Source: Marinomonas sp. SBI8L
GTDB lineage: Bacteria > Pseudomonadota > Gammaproteobacteria > Pseudomonadales > Marinomonadaceae
Length of the DNA stretch: 64,000 nucleotides
Assembly: GCF_001624705.1 (NCBI RefSeq)
Contig: NZ_JSEO01000001.1
Coordinates: 186,001-250,000, forward strand
Direction: 5' to 3'
Part shown: positions 26,386 to 35,882 of the stretch, one piece after another
Layout of the letters: the number at the start of each line of letters is the position of its first letter
How positions within the stretch are numbered: position 1 is the first letter of the stretch
Translations under genes and position numbers: made by a program
The notes under the pieces: generated by a model
Told to the model about the DNA's origin: nothing
The model's input: the letters and a program-made list of their open reading frames with translations, nothing else
The model's database searches: none

Positions 26386-28491
26386 TTATCCGTTAGAGAG
26401 TTTAATCGCATCTAAATGACTTTGAATCATCTTTTGTTCAAAGACTTCAACACCAACAGGCCTCGAAAACAAAAAGCCTTGGCCATAGTCACAGCCAATA
26501 TCTTTTAAACAGCGCCTTTGCTCTTCTGTTTCAATTCCTTCTGCGACGACTTTAATACCTAGCTTATGGGCCATGACTATCATAGCTTCACACAGGACTT
26601 TATCGTTAATACTGGTCGTCACATTTTTTACAAAAGAGCGATCTATTTTCAGATAATCGATATCAAACTTTTTAATATAGGATAAGGAGGAATATCCCAT
26701 GCCAAAATCATCCAAGGCTACATCAATGCCTAAAGATTGAAAGTTAACCAATTTTCTTGAAATGAACGAATGAGAGTCCATCAAAATACGCTCTGTTATT
26801 TCAACAGTAAGCGCTTCTCCTGGCACTTTATACTCATTTAAATAAGTCATCCAGTTACCCAAGAAAGAGTTACTTTCTAAATATTGAATAGGCGATGTAT
26901 TAATATTCAGCTGAAAATTTGGATCAAGTTTGATGCGCCAAGTCGCTACTTGCTGAGCGACCTCTTTAAACACCCAATCCCCTATTTCACAAATTAAACC
27001 TGTGTCTTCAGCCATAGGAATAAAAGCATTGGGAGATACCAAGCCTTTTTGAGGGTGCTGCCATCTAATTAGTGCTTCTGCTTTGCAAATCTTTCCTGTT
27101 TTTAATTCAACGATAGGCTGATATTCAAGACTAAACTCTTTCTCTTCAATAGCTCTGTGTAACTCCTTCACCAATAACGCTCTTGCGACAGCCTCTTCTT
27201 GCATGCTTGCTGAGAAGTATTGAAAACAGTTCTTCCCTTTTGCTTTCGCTGCATACATGGCTTGATCAGCCGCTTTAAACAAGTCATCAGAGTTACTCAC
27301 ATCATTAGGATAAAAGGCGATACCTATACTGGCTGAGATATAAACTTGCTCATTATCTAACTTAAATGGCTGACTAAGACTGTACAAAACTTGATTCGCA
27401 AGAGTTTCTACTTCAGCTTTATTGACCTTACCTGTATTGTACAGATCAGTTAAAATTAAAGTAAATTCATCACCGCCTAATCTTGCTACCGTATCAGTTT
27501 GCTTAACGGCTAAGTTCAACCTATTGGCTACATCAATCAATAATTGATCACCTTTTGCATGCCCAAAGGTATCATTCACTTCTTTAAATCTATCTAAATC
27601 TAAATACAGAAGCGTGATATAACTACTATTGAGATCGGCTTTATGAATCGCTTGCTGAATTCTATCTGACACTAAGCGCCGATTAGGTAAGCCGGTTAAA
27701 TGATCGTAATTAGCTTGTTGCCAAATCAGTTTCTCAGCAGCCTTACGCTGCCTAATATCTCGCACAACAGCCAAGACATAGGACTGAGAATCAAACTGTA
27801 TATAACTAAGGTTCACTTCAACGGGAAAACTTGTTCCATCTTTATGTATGCTTTTACGTTCAAACAACATACTTTTAGACTCTTTTAACTCATTCGTTAA
27901 CTTTTTCCACGCCCCTTTACGAGCCATCTTAGGGTTAATATCTGATACTTTAAGTTTGCCAACCACTTCATCTCTTTGGTAACCAAGCGTCAGATAACCT
28001 GGCTGATTACACTCAATAATGTAAGAGCTTTTTGAATCGATCACATAAATCGCATCACTAGAGCTATCGAGCAGGGTTTTAAACATTAATAAAGAGGCAT
28101 CTGTCTTTTTTTGCTCAGTCAGATCGACTACCTGAGCTATCATTCTTTTAATTGCACCCTCTTCATCAGGTTCAGCGGTTAGCGTTAATAAGCCTTCTAT
28201 GGTTTTTCCTGACTTATGCAGATACTTTTTCTCAATAACAACGCTACTATAAGGATCGTTTCTTAGGTGCTCACGAATGGTTTTATTTGCTTCAAAATTA
28301 TCAGGGTGGGAAATGATAATATCAGTCTGGTAGATTTCACTCTTGCTGTAACCCAATAGGTTTAGCATGGCTTTATTGACGTACTCAAAACTACCATCCG
28401 GACGAGACAGTACCATGGGTACAGGCGTGGCATCGAAAATCCTTTTCATTTTATCATCCATGTCTGAGTTTACTTGATCGACATTAGACAT
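26386..28491 (-). CDS. PAS-PAS-GGDEF-EAL cyclic-di-GMP protein
   Basis: 701 aa, no membrane helix seen, so probably cytoplasmic. Two PAS domains (about 11-120 with FEYVNKAMLNLLGYSKSEIY, and 130-250 with YIIECNQPGYLTLGY) precede a diguanylate cyclase domain (about 262-425) with intact GGDEF in ARLGGDEFTL. A phosphodiesterase domain (about 435-690) follows with intact EAL in CKAEALIRW, plus DDFGMGYSSL and a late VAEGIET. Both catalytic signatures are preserved, so it could make or degrade c-di-GMP; in dual proteins often one activity dominates. The gene stands alone, and its upstream region is a long gene-free stretch. Confidence 0.93.
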   Translation of the reverse strand: MSNVDQVNSDMDDKMKRIFDATPVPMVLSRPDGSFEYVNKAMLNLLGYSKSEIYQTDIIISHPDNFEANKTIREHLRNDPYSSVVIEKKYLHKSGKTIEGLLTLTAEPDEEGAIKRMIAQVVDLTEQKKTDASLLMFKTLLDSSSDAIYVIDSKSSYIIECNQPGYLTLGYQRDEVVGKLKVSDINPKMARKGAWKKLTNELKESKSMLFERKSIHKDGTSFPVEVNLSYIQFDSQSYVLAVVRDIRQRKAAEKLIWQQANYDHLTGLPNRRLVSDRIQQAIHKADLNSSYITLLYLDLDRFKEVNDTFGHAKGDQLLIDVANRLNLAVKQTDTVARLGGDEFTLILTDLYNTGKVNKAEVETLANQVLYSLSQPFKLDNEQVYISASIGIAFYPNDVSNSDDLFKAADQAMYAAKAKGKNCFQYFSASMQEEAVARALLVKELHRAIEEKEFSLEYQPIVELKTGKICKAEALIRWQHPQKGLVSPNAFIPMAEDTGLICEIGDWVFKEVAQQVATWRIKLDPNFQLNINTSPIQYLESNSFLGNWMTYLNEYKVPGEALTVEITERILMDSHSFISRKLVNFQSLGIDVALDDFGMGYSSLSYIKKFDIDYLKIDRSFVKNVTTSINDKVLCEAMIVMAHKLGIKVVAEGIETEEQRRCLKDIGCDYGQGFLFSRPVGVEVFEQKMIQSHLDAIKLSNG

Positions 28492-29046
28492 AAATTACTA
28501 TTTCAAACTCTTATTATCGTTATCACTAAAGGCGTTTAATAATGGCTTTAGCAATAAACTATAGCCTATATAAAACCAAATTTAGTTTACCCAGCAGTCA
28601 TTAAATTAAGCAACAAGCTTGTGTAAATAGGACCACTGTCAGCTATAAACTAAGTAAATGAGACTCTTTTTACCTTACTTAACTAAGAGCAGCTCCTATG
28701 GTTACAAGCTAAACTAGCTAAAAAACATCTGAGTTTCATAAATACATTTAAGGCTTTAAATTAATATCGGCGTATAAGTAACTTGAATAACATGAAAACA
28801 ATAAATGGAATTATGAGGCTGGTTAATTATTTACACCGTTTTTACTAACTTAACCGGATAAAAATAAGTAACAATAGCGTTCACCGTTTTGAGGTAACCC
28901 AGTTAAGATAAGACTAAACATAAAGTCAGTTAGACGATTACCTCCTAGATAAGTAAGGTAAGCACTATTAGAAATTTGAACTAGCTTAAAATTTTCTTTA
29001 GGCTAGCTAACTCAAAGTTTAAATAGGTGAATTTTCTCTTAAACAG
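28492..29046. other. 555-base divergent intergenic region
   Basis: This lies between the GGDEF-EAL gene and the pqi operon, which are divergent. It is AT-rich and has no convincing reading frame. I see no strong inverted repeat, riboswitch or RNA gene. It presumably holds both promoters; its length leaves room for a small RNA I cannot detect. Confidence 0.5.
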
Positions 29047-29682
29047 ATGAATAATTTGACGCAAGACGTACCAGAAAGTGACTCAACAATCGCCTGTCAT
29101 GGGTGTGATTTACTTATTTCTTTGCCTGAGCTCGATTATGGGCAAACGGCTTCTTGCCCAAGATGTAACCACTTGATCACTCGTCGACTGCTTGGCGCAC
29201 ACAATAAGATTTTAGCTCTCTCAATTTCTAGCTTTATTTTTCTTATTTTTGCCTTACCTTTTCCCTTTCTATACTTTAGTAATCAGGGGAAAGATTATGT
29301 CATTAGTTTCGCCGATAGCATTTTTAATATGGTGTTAATGGACTATTTTAGTATTGCTATATTGCTATTTTTTACGACTCTGCTTATTCCAGCTATTTGT
29401 CTTCTTTCACTCATTTATGTGCTGGTTTCTTTACAGCAAAAACGCCTACTTCCTTATACCCAGCCACTTTTACAAAGTGTTTTTTTTCTTATTGATTGGA
29501 ATATGGCTGAAATTTTTTTGGTCGCGACCTTAATTAGTTTTATCAAAATATCATCATTAGCAACGGTAACTTTAGGCTTATCTTTTTGGAGCTATGTTTT
29601 TTTTATCATTTGCTTAGTAGCGGGATTATCTTTGCTTGATAGATATCAGATTTGGCGTAAGGTAAAAATCCATGAAAGATAA
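29047..29682 (+). CDS. pqiA: PqiA-family protein, N-terminal-half homolog
   Basis: 211 aa, about half of a full-length PqiA/LetA (roughly 420 aa). A rubredoxin-like zinc ribbon (C17xxC20 and C37xxC40) is followed by about four membrane helices. In the Pqi and Let systems this inner-membrane protein works with an MCE protein to move lipids between membranes. The two halves of E. coli PqiA are encoded here as two overlapping genes. No clear ribosome site precedes the ATG. It heads a four-gene operon with the second PqiA-type half, PqiB and PqiC. Confidence 0.87.
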   Translation: MNNLTQDVPESDSTIACHGCDLLISLPELDYGQTASCPRCNHLITRRLLGAHNKILALSISSFIFLIFALPFPFLYFSNQGKDYVISFADSIFNMVLMDYFSIAILLFFTTLLIPAICLLSLIYVLVSLQQKRLLPYTQPLLQSVFFLIDWNMAEIFLVATLISFIKISSLATVTLGLSFWSYVFFIICLVAGLSLLDRYQIWRKVKIHER

Positions 29683-30304
29683 TCATAGAGACAATGCTGA
29701 GCACAACCACCAATATGGATGCCCAGTCTGCTTAACACTAAATGATATGAGCAACCCTAAATGTCGCACTTGTCATCGCCATTTACATCTTATAAATAGT
29801 AATAGCATACAACATACAATTGCCTTGCTGATTACGAGTGTTCTCTTATATATCCCTGCAAACTTTCTCCCCATCATGTATACCAATTGGTTAGGACAAG
29901 AAACCGCTAGCACTATACTGGGTGGTGTTGTTTCTCTTTGGGAACCAGGTACATACCCTATCGCGGTAGTTATTTTTGTTGCCAGTATATTAGTACCGAT
30001 TGGAAAGATTTTAGCGTTATCTTGGCTGTGCCTTAGTGTCACCGTCAAGAAAACAGACTCAAGGCGCATTAACCTTAAGCTATATAAAATAACCGAGCTA
30101 ATAGGTCGTTGGTCTATGGTTGATGTTTTTGCCGTTGCTATTTTAGCCTCCCTTATTCAGATGGGAAAAGTAATGAGTGTTTACCCAGGCATGGCTGCCG
30201 TTGCCTTTGCAGGTATGGTAATCACCACAATGTTAGCAGCCATGTCTTTTGACCCCAGATTAATGTGGGCAAACCAAGTCCATCAATTTGAGAACGAGAA
30301 ATAA
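29672..30304 (+). CDS. PqiA-family protein, C-terminal-half homolog
   Basis: 210 aa, overlapping the previous gene by 11 bases. It has its own zinc ribbon (C17xxC20, C31xxC34), then about four membrane helices; FLPIMYTNWLG after the first helix and the later LIGRWSMVDVFAVAILASL segment are classic PqiA motifs. With the preceding protein it would reconstitute the two-module PqiA/LetA fold as a heterodimer. Translational coupling to the preceding gene is likely. Its stop is one base before the PqiB start. Confidence 0.87.
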   Translation: MKDNHRDNAEHNHQYGCPVCLTLNDMSNPKCRTCHRHLHLINSNSIQHTIALLITSVLLYIPANFLPIMYTNWLGQETASTILGGVVSLWEPGTYPIAVVIFVASILVPIGKILALSWLCLSVTVKKTDSRRINLKLYKITELIGRWSMVDVFAVAILASLIQMGKVMSVYPGMAAVAFAGMVITTMLAAMSFDPRLMWANQVHQFENEK

Positions 30305-30305
30305 A

Positions 30306-31964
30306 ATGCCACCAGAAGTATATGTTTCACCTGCCAAAGTAGATCAGGCAAGACCGATTTCAAAAGTTTGGCTGGTCCCTTTTGTCGCCCTCACAATAGG
30401 TTTATGGATGCTCTATTTTAACTGGAGTAATCAGGGTCCATTAATCACAATTTCGTTTGATAATGCTGAAGGTCTTGAGATTGATATTACTAAAATCAAA
30501 CTAAGAGATATCACCATAGGCAAGGTTGTAGATCTAAAGCTATCAGATCAGTTTGACAGTATTGAACTAACAGCTCGCCTTGATAAAAATACAGATCCTT
30601 TACTCAAAGAAGATAGCAACTTCTGGGTAGTAAAACCAAGAGTAGGAAAAGAAGGCATATCAGGTTTAAGCACCATTTTGTCTGGTGGACATATTGAAAT
30701 TTCTCCGGGTCAAAGCAAGGTGTCTCGTTACGATTTTGTTGGCCTTGAAACGCCCCCTATTACACCTGCAGGCACTCCAGGCCTTAGAATCACTTTAAAC
30801 AGTGACGACGAATTTGCCTTCACCACAGGTGACCCCATCATATATAAGGGTTTAACCATTGGCCGTTTTGAGAAAGTTAAGTTTAACTTTGAAGAAAGGG
30901 TTGTTTACTACGATGCTTTCATCAATGAGCCATATCATCAGTTAATTACAAAAAATACGCGCTTTTGGAATACCAGTGGTTTGCGATTAGATCTAAATAG
31001 CGATGGTATTAGTGTACAAACAGGTAATGTCGAAACCTTGCTCACCAATGGTATTACCTTTGGTGTACCTCAAGGAATGGAGCCCGGCCCTCAGGCAACA
31101 CAAGAAGATGTGTTCAGAATTTTTACCAATGTTGAGCAAGCAAGCGCGACTAAATATTTGCATACAGTTGAATATATTATGCTCGTAAGCAGCTCAATTA
31201 GAGGACTAGAAATTGGCGCTCCAGTTGAGTATCGAGGCGTACATGTTGGTAAAGTGCTAGATACAAACTTTAATAAGAATAAGCATGAAGCTTTGTTAGA
31301 AGACGACCTTAAAATCCCTGTTTTACTGAGTTTAGAGCCAGGCCTTGTTGGCCTACCTGACACAGAGTTAAGCGCTGAAGGAATCAAACTACAGACGCGT
31401 AAGTGGATAAAGAAAGGGCTTAAAGCAAGTTTAGCAACAGGTAACTTACTCACTGGCAGCCTTTTTGTCGAATTGCAGCATTTTCCTGAGCACCCTATGA
31501 CAAGTGTTTCCTCTAAAGATGGTTATGAAATCATTCCAACTATAGAAGACAACTTAGGTCAGATAGCGAATAAAGCGGGTGACTTCATCGATACACTTAA
31601 TAAATTACCACTTGAGTCTTTGACAAAAGATACACAACAAGTCTTAAAAGACTTAAGTAAAACATTAAATGACCTCAACCAAACTAGCTATAAAGTAAAT
31701 GCATTAGTTGATCAAACTCACAAAGCTCAACTACCTCAGCAACTACAAGATACGCTTGAAAAGGTTTCAACCATGACACAAGGGCTTTCGGAAGGGTCAC
31801 CAGGCTACGACGAGTTACTTAATACACTACAAGCGGTTCAATCTAGCTTACATGAGCTTAAGCCTTTACTTAATAAGGTGAAAAATAGACCTAATAGCTT
31901 AATTTTTTCGGATAATCAGCCTTCTGATATTGAACCCTTTAAAGCTCCAAACACAGGCCAATAA
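30306..31964 (+). CDS. pqiB: PqiB-type MCE protein
   Basis: 552 aa from ATG 30306; an in-frame ATG at 30288 lies inside the preceding gene and is less likely. One N-terminal membrane helix (VWLVPFVALTIGLWMLYF) anchors three MCE domains in the periplasm, starting near TISFDNAEGLEID, GLRITLNSDDEFAFTTGDP and IMLVSSSIRGLEIGAPVEYR, matching E. coli PqiB. The C-terminal 120 residues form long helices, which in PqiB assemble into a needle that spans the periplasm. It conducts lipids between inner and outer membranes. It is followed after 2 bases by pqiC. Confidence 0.92.
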   Translation: MPPEVYVSPAKVDQARPISKVWLVPFVALTIGLWMLYFNWSNQGPLITISFDNAEGLEIDITKIKLRDITIGKVVDLKLSDQFDSIELTARLDKNTDPLLKEDSNFWVVKPRVGKEGISGLSTILSGGHIEISPGQSKVSRYDFVGLETPPITPAGTPGLRITLNSDDEFAFTTGDPIIYKGLTIGRFEKVKFNFEERVVYYDAFINEPYHQLITKNTRFWNTSGLRLDLNSDGISVQTGNVETLLTNGITFGVPQGMEPGPQATQEDVFRIFTNVEQASATKYLHTVEYIMLVSSSIRGLEIGAPVEYRGVHVGKVLDTNFNKNKHEALLEDDLKIPVLLSLEPGLVGLPDTELSAEGIKLQTRKWIKKGLKASLATGNLLTGSLFVELQHFPEHPMTSVSSKDGYEIIPTIEDNLGQIANKAGDFIDTLNKLPLESLTKDTQQVLKDLSKTLNDLNQTSYKVNALVDQTHKAQLPQQLQDTLEKVSTMTQGLSEGSPGYDELLNTLQAVQSSLHELKPLLNKVKNRPNSLIFSDNQPSDIEPFKAPNTGQ

Positions 31965-31966
31965 CA

Positions 31967-32560
31967 ATGAATTTAATGCGTATCATCCCTATATTTATCA
32001 GCGTTTTATTATTAGGCTGTAATAGTCAGCCAACACCAACTAGCCATTATTATATTCTTAATCAGCAACTTGATACACAAGGTTTGGCAAACCTTAGTCC
32101 AATAAGAGAGGTCCAGCTAAGCCTGCCTGAATACTTAAAGCAACCTAATCTAGTATTGCAGTTGAGCGAGCACGAATTAAGCTATGCTTATTATCATACT
32201 TGGGCTGAGAACTTAGATGATGCTATTCAAAAAGGTCTGGATCAGGATTTAAGAAAGCTAGTAAAGGAAAAAATTGCATCAGGTAACCAGCAAGATATTA
32301 AGGCTAATACGCAAGTCAGCCTCATACTTGATATCGACCACTTTTATGCCACGATAGACTCCAAAGTGGTACTGACTGGGAGTTATAGTTTTATTAACAC
32401 GCAAGAAACACAAGCGCTTTCCCCTAAATATAACTTCACTTTCAAAGCAGAGATAGAAGCTGACGGCTATCCTCACTCAGTTGCGAAAATGCGTCAACTT
32501 ATCTTAGCGCTTGCCAAAGATATATTGATTAATTACCAAAAAGTAGATGTTACTCTTTAA
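31967..32560 (+). CDS. pqiC: PqiC-type outer-membrane lipoprotein
   Basis: 197 aa. A lipoprotein signal peptide ends in LLLGCNS with the lipidated Cys at about residue 18. The rest matches the PqiC/YmbA auxiliary-lipoprotein domain (SHYYILN near the start, then YAYYHTWAENLDDAIQKGL). In E. coli PqiC sits in the outer membrane and docks on the tip of the PqiB needle. It is the last gene of the operon; no strong terminator is visible before the convergent gene. Confidence 0.88.
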   Translation: MNLMRIIPIFISVLLLGCNSQPTPTSHYYILNQQLDTQGLANLSPIREVQLSLPEYLKQPNLVLQLSEHELSYAYYHTWAENLDDAIQKGLDQDLRKLVKEKIASGNQQDIKANTQVSLILDIDHFYATIDSKVVLTGSYSFINTQETQALSPKYNFTFKAEIEADGYPHSVAKMRQLILALAKDILINYQKVDVTL

Positions 32561-32616
32561 GCTAAGAAATAATTTAAAGGTTGGTCCCATTAGAGCCCAA
32601 CCTTACATTTAAACAA

Positions 32617-34158
32617 TTAGTGAGAAAAGCCTGCATATTTAACCCCAGATAAATGGGCCATTTCCCTATGCCAAGTGGCCAAATCATGTTTATTAAATTG
32701 ATTTAGACGATTATGACCACAGGCTCTTGCCATGACAGCCATTAGCTCGGATGAAGCATTAAAAAAGTTTGCTAGCTGTTTTGCTGATTTCTCTACATTG
32801 AGCCTTTGACGTAAGTCTTCATTTTGAGTGGCGATTCCTGCGGGACAATTATTCGTGTTGCAGATTCTAGCCGCTACACAGCCTATAGATTGCATCGCAC
32901 TGTTTGAAACAGCCACACCATCTGCACCAAGCGCCATAGCTTTAACAAAATCGATGGGAGTTCGAATACCACCTGTAATAATAAGCGTAACTTGACCTGA
33001 CTTTCCTTGCTCGTCAAGAAAGCGCCTAGCTCGAGCTAAAGCAGGTATCGTTGGTACACTAATATGGTCTCGAAACATTTCTGGCGCGGCCCCTGTACCA
33101 CCTCCTCGCCCATCTAATATGATGTAATCAGCCCCAGCATCTAAGGCAAATTTCATATCGGCCTCAATATGGTTCGCACTTAACTTGAAACCAACGGGAA
33201 TACCTTGACTTACTTCCCTTACTCTATCAGCAAATCGCCTGAAATCATCTAAACTATGTAAATCTTTAAAGGTAGGTGGAGATACTGCGGGCTGACCTTC
33301 TGCGATACCTCGTACCAGACTAATCTTACCTTTATTTTTATTATCTGGAAGGTGACCTCCTGTGCCAGTTTTTGCCCCTTGTCCACCTTTAAAGTGAAAC
33401 GCCTGTACTCTTTTTAATAAAGCTTCTTGATAGCCAAAACCAGCACTGGCTAATTCATAGAAATATCGACTATTTGCAGCCTGTTCTTCTGGTAACATGC
33501 CACCTTCTCCAGAGCAGATACCTGTGCCAGCTAGCTCAGCCCCCATGGCTAAAGCTGTCTTAGCCTCTTCAGATAAAGCGCCAAAGCTCATATCTGAAAC
33601 AAATAAAGGAATATCGAGTATGAGTGGCTTATCTGCATTGGGCCCGACTATAAGTTCAGTTGAAACGGGAACATCTTCAAGCAAAGGTTTAGTTGCCATT
33701 TGCGCTGTCATAATTTGCAAATCATCCCAATGAGGTAAAAGATGTTTTGGAACCCCCATAGATGTCATCGGTCCATGGTGCCCTAACTTAGAAAGCCCTT
33801 CTCTTGCGAGTTGATGAATAAATGCTAATGTTGGCTCTTCTTCAGTATCTACAGCTACTGGAGCCGCATTTTTTTCAGTTTGTATCCCGGGCCCTGCTTT
33901 ACCAACTTGTTCACTTGCAAAGGCTTTGTGAGTGCCATCACAAAACGGGGTATTCGCACTATGTTTGCAAGCACACAAATAAGCATCATCATTAGAATCT
34001 GCTTTAAACATTTGGGGCTTAAAGCCTGTGCCTTTATGGGAACCATCACAAAAAGGCTGTTTTGTTGAGCGACCACAGGTGCAGAAGTAATACTCTTGCC
34101 CCATCTCTAGGCTAATTTTCATGGGTTTATTATTTGCTATGACTGGTTGATTACTCAT
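32617..34158 (-). CDS. CDGSH iron-sulfur / glutamate-synthase-like FMN fusion protein
   Basis: 513 aa. Two CDGSH zinc-finger-like iron-sulfur motifs open the protein: CTCGRSTKQPFCDGSH (26-41) and CACKHSANTPFCDGTH (62-77), each with the three Cys and one His that hold a 2Fe-2S cluster. From about residue 110 it is the FMN-binding glutamate-synthase alpha domain (SDMSFGALSEEAKTALAMGA, later GGQGAKTGTGGHLP and a GADGVAVSNSAM segment). Cysteines in AARICNTNNCPAGIATQN match the cluster-binding segment of that family. It lacks the glutaminase domain, as in archaeal-type GltB relatives. The reaction is not established; electron transfer from the CDGSH clusters to FMN is a plausible inference. A single gene, convergent with pqiC. 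Confidence 0.9.
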   Translation of the reverse strand: MSNQPVIANNKPMKISLEMGQEYYFCTCGRSTKQPFCDGSHKGTGFKPQMFKADSNDDAYLCACKHSANTPFCDGTHKAFASEQVGKAGPGIQTEKNAAPVAVDTEEEPTLAFIHQLAREGLSKLGHHGPMTSMGVPKHLLPHWDDLQIMTAQMATKPLLEDVPVSTELIVGPNADKPLILDIPLFVSDMSFGALSEEAKTALAMGAELAGTGICSGEGGMLPEEQAANSRYFYELASAGFGYQEALLKRVQAFHFKGGQGAKTGTGGHLPDNKNKGKISLVRGIAEGQPAVSPPTFKDLHSLDDFRRFADRVREVSQGIPVGFKLSANHIEADMKFALDAGADYIILDGRGGGTGAAPEMFRDHISVPTIPALARARRFLDEQGKSGQVTLIITGGIRTPIDFVKAMALGADGVAVSNSAMQSIGCVAARICNTNNCPAGIATQNEDLRQRLNVEKSAKQLANFFNASSELMAVMARACGHNRLNQFNKHDLATWHREMAHLSGVKYAGFSH

Positions 34159-34359
34159 AAGTACCCCTTAAATTTAAATCTGCTCAGCCTTGCTGTAGAG
34201 AGTCATGACTAAAAGCGTTAAATAAGTATGGTTCAAATAAGCTAATCTGCTAGAGAATGCTTGCTATTCTTAAATTGGAGAGCTGAAGGTTTGAAAGAAA
34301 TAGTTGCGGAATTTATACCCGTTGTTTTACCTGTTAAGGGAAACGTACGAACATTTTAT

Positions 34360-34710
34360 TTATCGAAACATTGCAAGGTTAAGCTCTTCTGGTTCGCCTA
34401 ACCAATAAGCGTATTCAGTATGATCTTTTAAGTCATCTCCCGTTAGACCATGAACGAAAACACTCAGCCCTTGCCTATTTACTTCCAACCAAGGAATTAA
34501 AATATCAAAAACACTTATCGAAAAAGCGATTTGACAACTCCATTTAGGATGCGGGCCCACTAACTTCTCATGAAACCTACCAACTTTTACTTTATGAATA
34601 TCACCTGCTTGTAAACATATTTGCTTTGCTAAAGCTAATGTCGATTCATCAAAATAAACATGTGCATGGTAAGCTTTATGGTTATTCACAGGCTTTTTCA
34701 CGGTATTCAT
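34360..34710 (-). CDS. DOPA 4,5-dioxygenase family protein
   Basis: 116 aa, the usual length. The conserved pattern is clear: AYHAHVYFDES at the N-terminus, HEKLVGPHPKW in the middle, and SVFVHGLTGDDLKDHTEYAYWLG at the end (shown in part), giving the His residues that would bind iron. Fungal members open the DOPA ring for betalain-type pigments; bacterial members are widespread and usually of unknown substrate. It lies 78 bases downstream of the acrylyl-CoA reductase-like gene, same strand, and may be cotranscribed. Confidence 0.85.
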   Translation of the reverse strand: MNTVKKPVNNHKAYHAHVYFDESTLALAKQICLQAGDIHKVKVGRFHEKLVGPHPKWSCQIAFSISVFDILIPWLEVNRQGLSVFVHGLTGDDLKDHTEYAYWLGEPEELNLAMFR

Positions 34711-34788
34711 TTCACCTTACTATTTTTTAAACTTTTGATTGAATTTTAATAGAGCTAAGAATGCTATGAGACTTAGCTCTATTTCGAA

Positions 34789-35769
34789 TTAAAGCGCTAC
34801 TAGAACTCGACCTGTAACTTGGCCTTTTATGATTTTATCTGCATAACTAGGCACATCTTTTAAACTGATTTTTTGGCAAGCTGCTTGATAAAAAGACTCA
34901 GGTAGAATATCCATTACTTGCTCCCAGGCAGCCAACCTTTTCTCTGTTGGACAATGAACAGAATCAATACCTAACAAATTAACGCCACGTAGAATAAAAG
35001 GCATAACCGTTGTAGGTAAAGCAAAACCACCTGCCAAACCACATATAGCGGCAGCACCAGCATAATCAATTTGAGCTAGCGCTTTGGCTAAAATTTTATT
35101 ACCTACTGTATCTACGACACCTGCCCAGCGTTGTTTTTCAAGTGGTTTTGCCTCTTGTTCAAACTCACGTCTGTCAATAACCTCTTTCGCGCCTAGTTCT
35201 TTTAACAATGGCCCATTTTCTTCAACTCGACCTGAACACGCGACTACTTGATAGCCTAGCTCTGACAATAATTTAACCGCTACAGAGCCCACACCGCCAC
35301 TAGCGCCTGTCACTAATACTTCCCCAGATTCAGGCTTTACATCGGCATTTTGCAAAGCTTGTATACATAACATGGCAGTTAAACCTGCTGTGCCAACCAT
35401 CATTGCTTTTTCTGCATCGCACCCTTTTGGCATTGGAACTAACCAATCAGCTTTAACTCGTGCCATTTTAGCCATACCACCCCAATGGTTTTCGCCAACT
35501 CCCCAACCAGTAAGAATGACTGAATCACCTTCTTGATATCTAGCATCATTTGAAGAGACAACCGTACCTGCAAAGTCAATTCCAGGTACCATAGGAAAAT
35601 CTCGTATAATTCGACCTGCTCCTGTAATCGCTAAACCATCTTTATAGTTAAGAGATGAACAAGCCACTTCAATAAGAGCATCTCCTGAAGGCAGGTCGCC
35701 AATTTCTAATTGTTCAATTTTCGCTTTTGTTATTTTATCTTCTTGTGTCAATACTAATGCATCAAACAT
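34789..35769 (-). CDS. acuI: AcuI/YhdH-type quinone-oxidoreductase-family reductase
   Basis: 326 aa medium-chain dehydrogenase without structural zinc. The catalytic-domain start (SSLNYKDGLAITGAGRIIRDFPMVPGIDFAGTV, abbreviated) and the NADPH loop VTGASGGVGSVAVKLL are those of acrylyl-CoA reductase AcuI (YhdH in E. coli). The enzyme reduces acryloyl-CoA to propionyl-CoA using NADPH, protecting cells from acrylate, for example from DMSP breakdown. It lies 113 bases downstream of the TetR gene on the same strand, in a region rich in electrophile-handling enzymes. I use the symbol for the family; substrate specificity is inferred. Confidence 0.87.
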   Translation of the reverse strand: MFDALVLTQEDKITKAKIEQLEIGDLPSGDALIEVACSSLNYKDGLAITGAGRIIRDFPMVPGIDFAGTVVSSNDARYQEGDSVILTGWGVGENHWGGMAKMARVKADWLVPMPKGCDAEKAMMVGTAGLTAMLCIQALQNADVKPESGEVLVTGASGGVGSVAVKLLSELGYQVVACSGRVEENGPLLKELGAKEVIDRREFEQEAKPLEKQRWAGVVDTVGNKILAKALAQIDYAGAAAICGLAGGFALPTTVMPFILRGVNLLGIDSVHCPTEKRLAAWEQVMDILPESFYQAACQKISLKDVPSYADKIIKGQVTGRVLVAL

Positions 35770-35882
35770 ATTATTATCCTAATCAAATGAAGCTAGATTC
35801 TGCTGAATACAAATAAAAACTCGATTCCATAAACATCATATAGAGTCTTTAAATTTAAAAGATATGCACCTTTAGTCTTATG

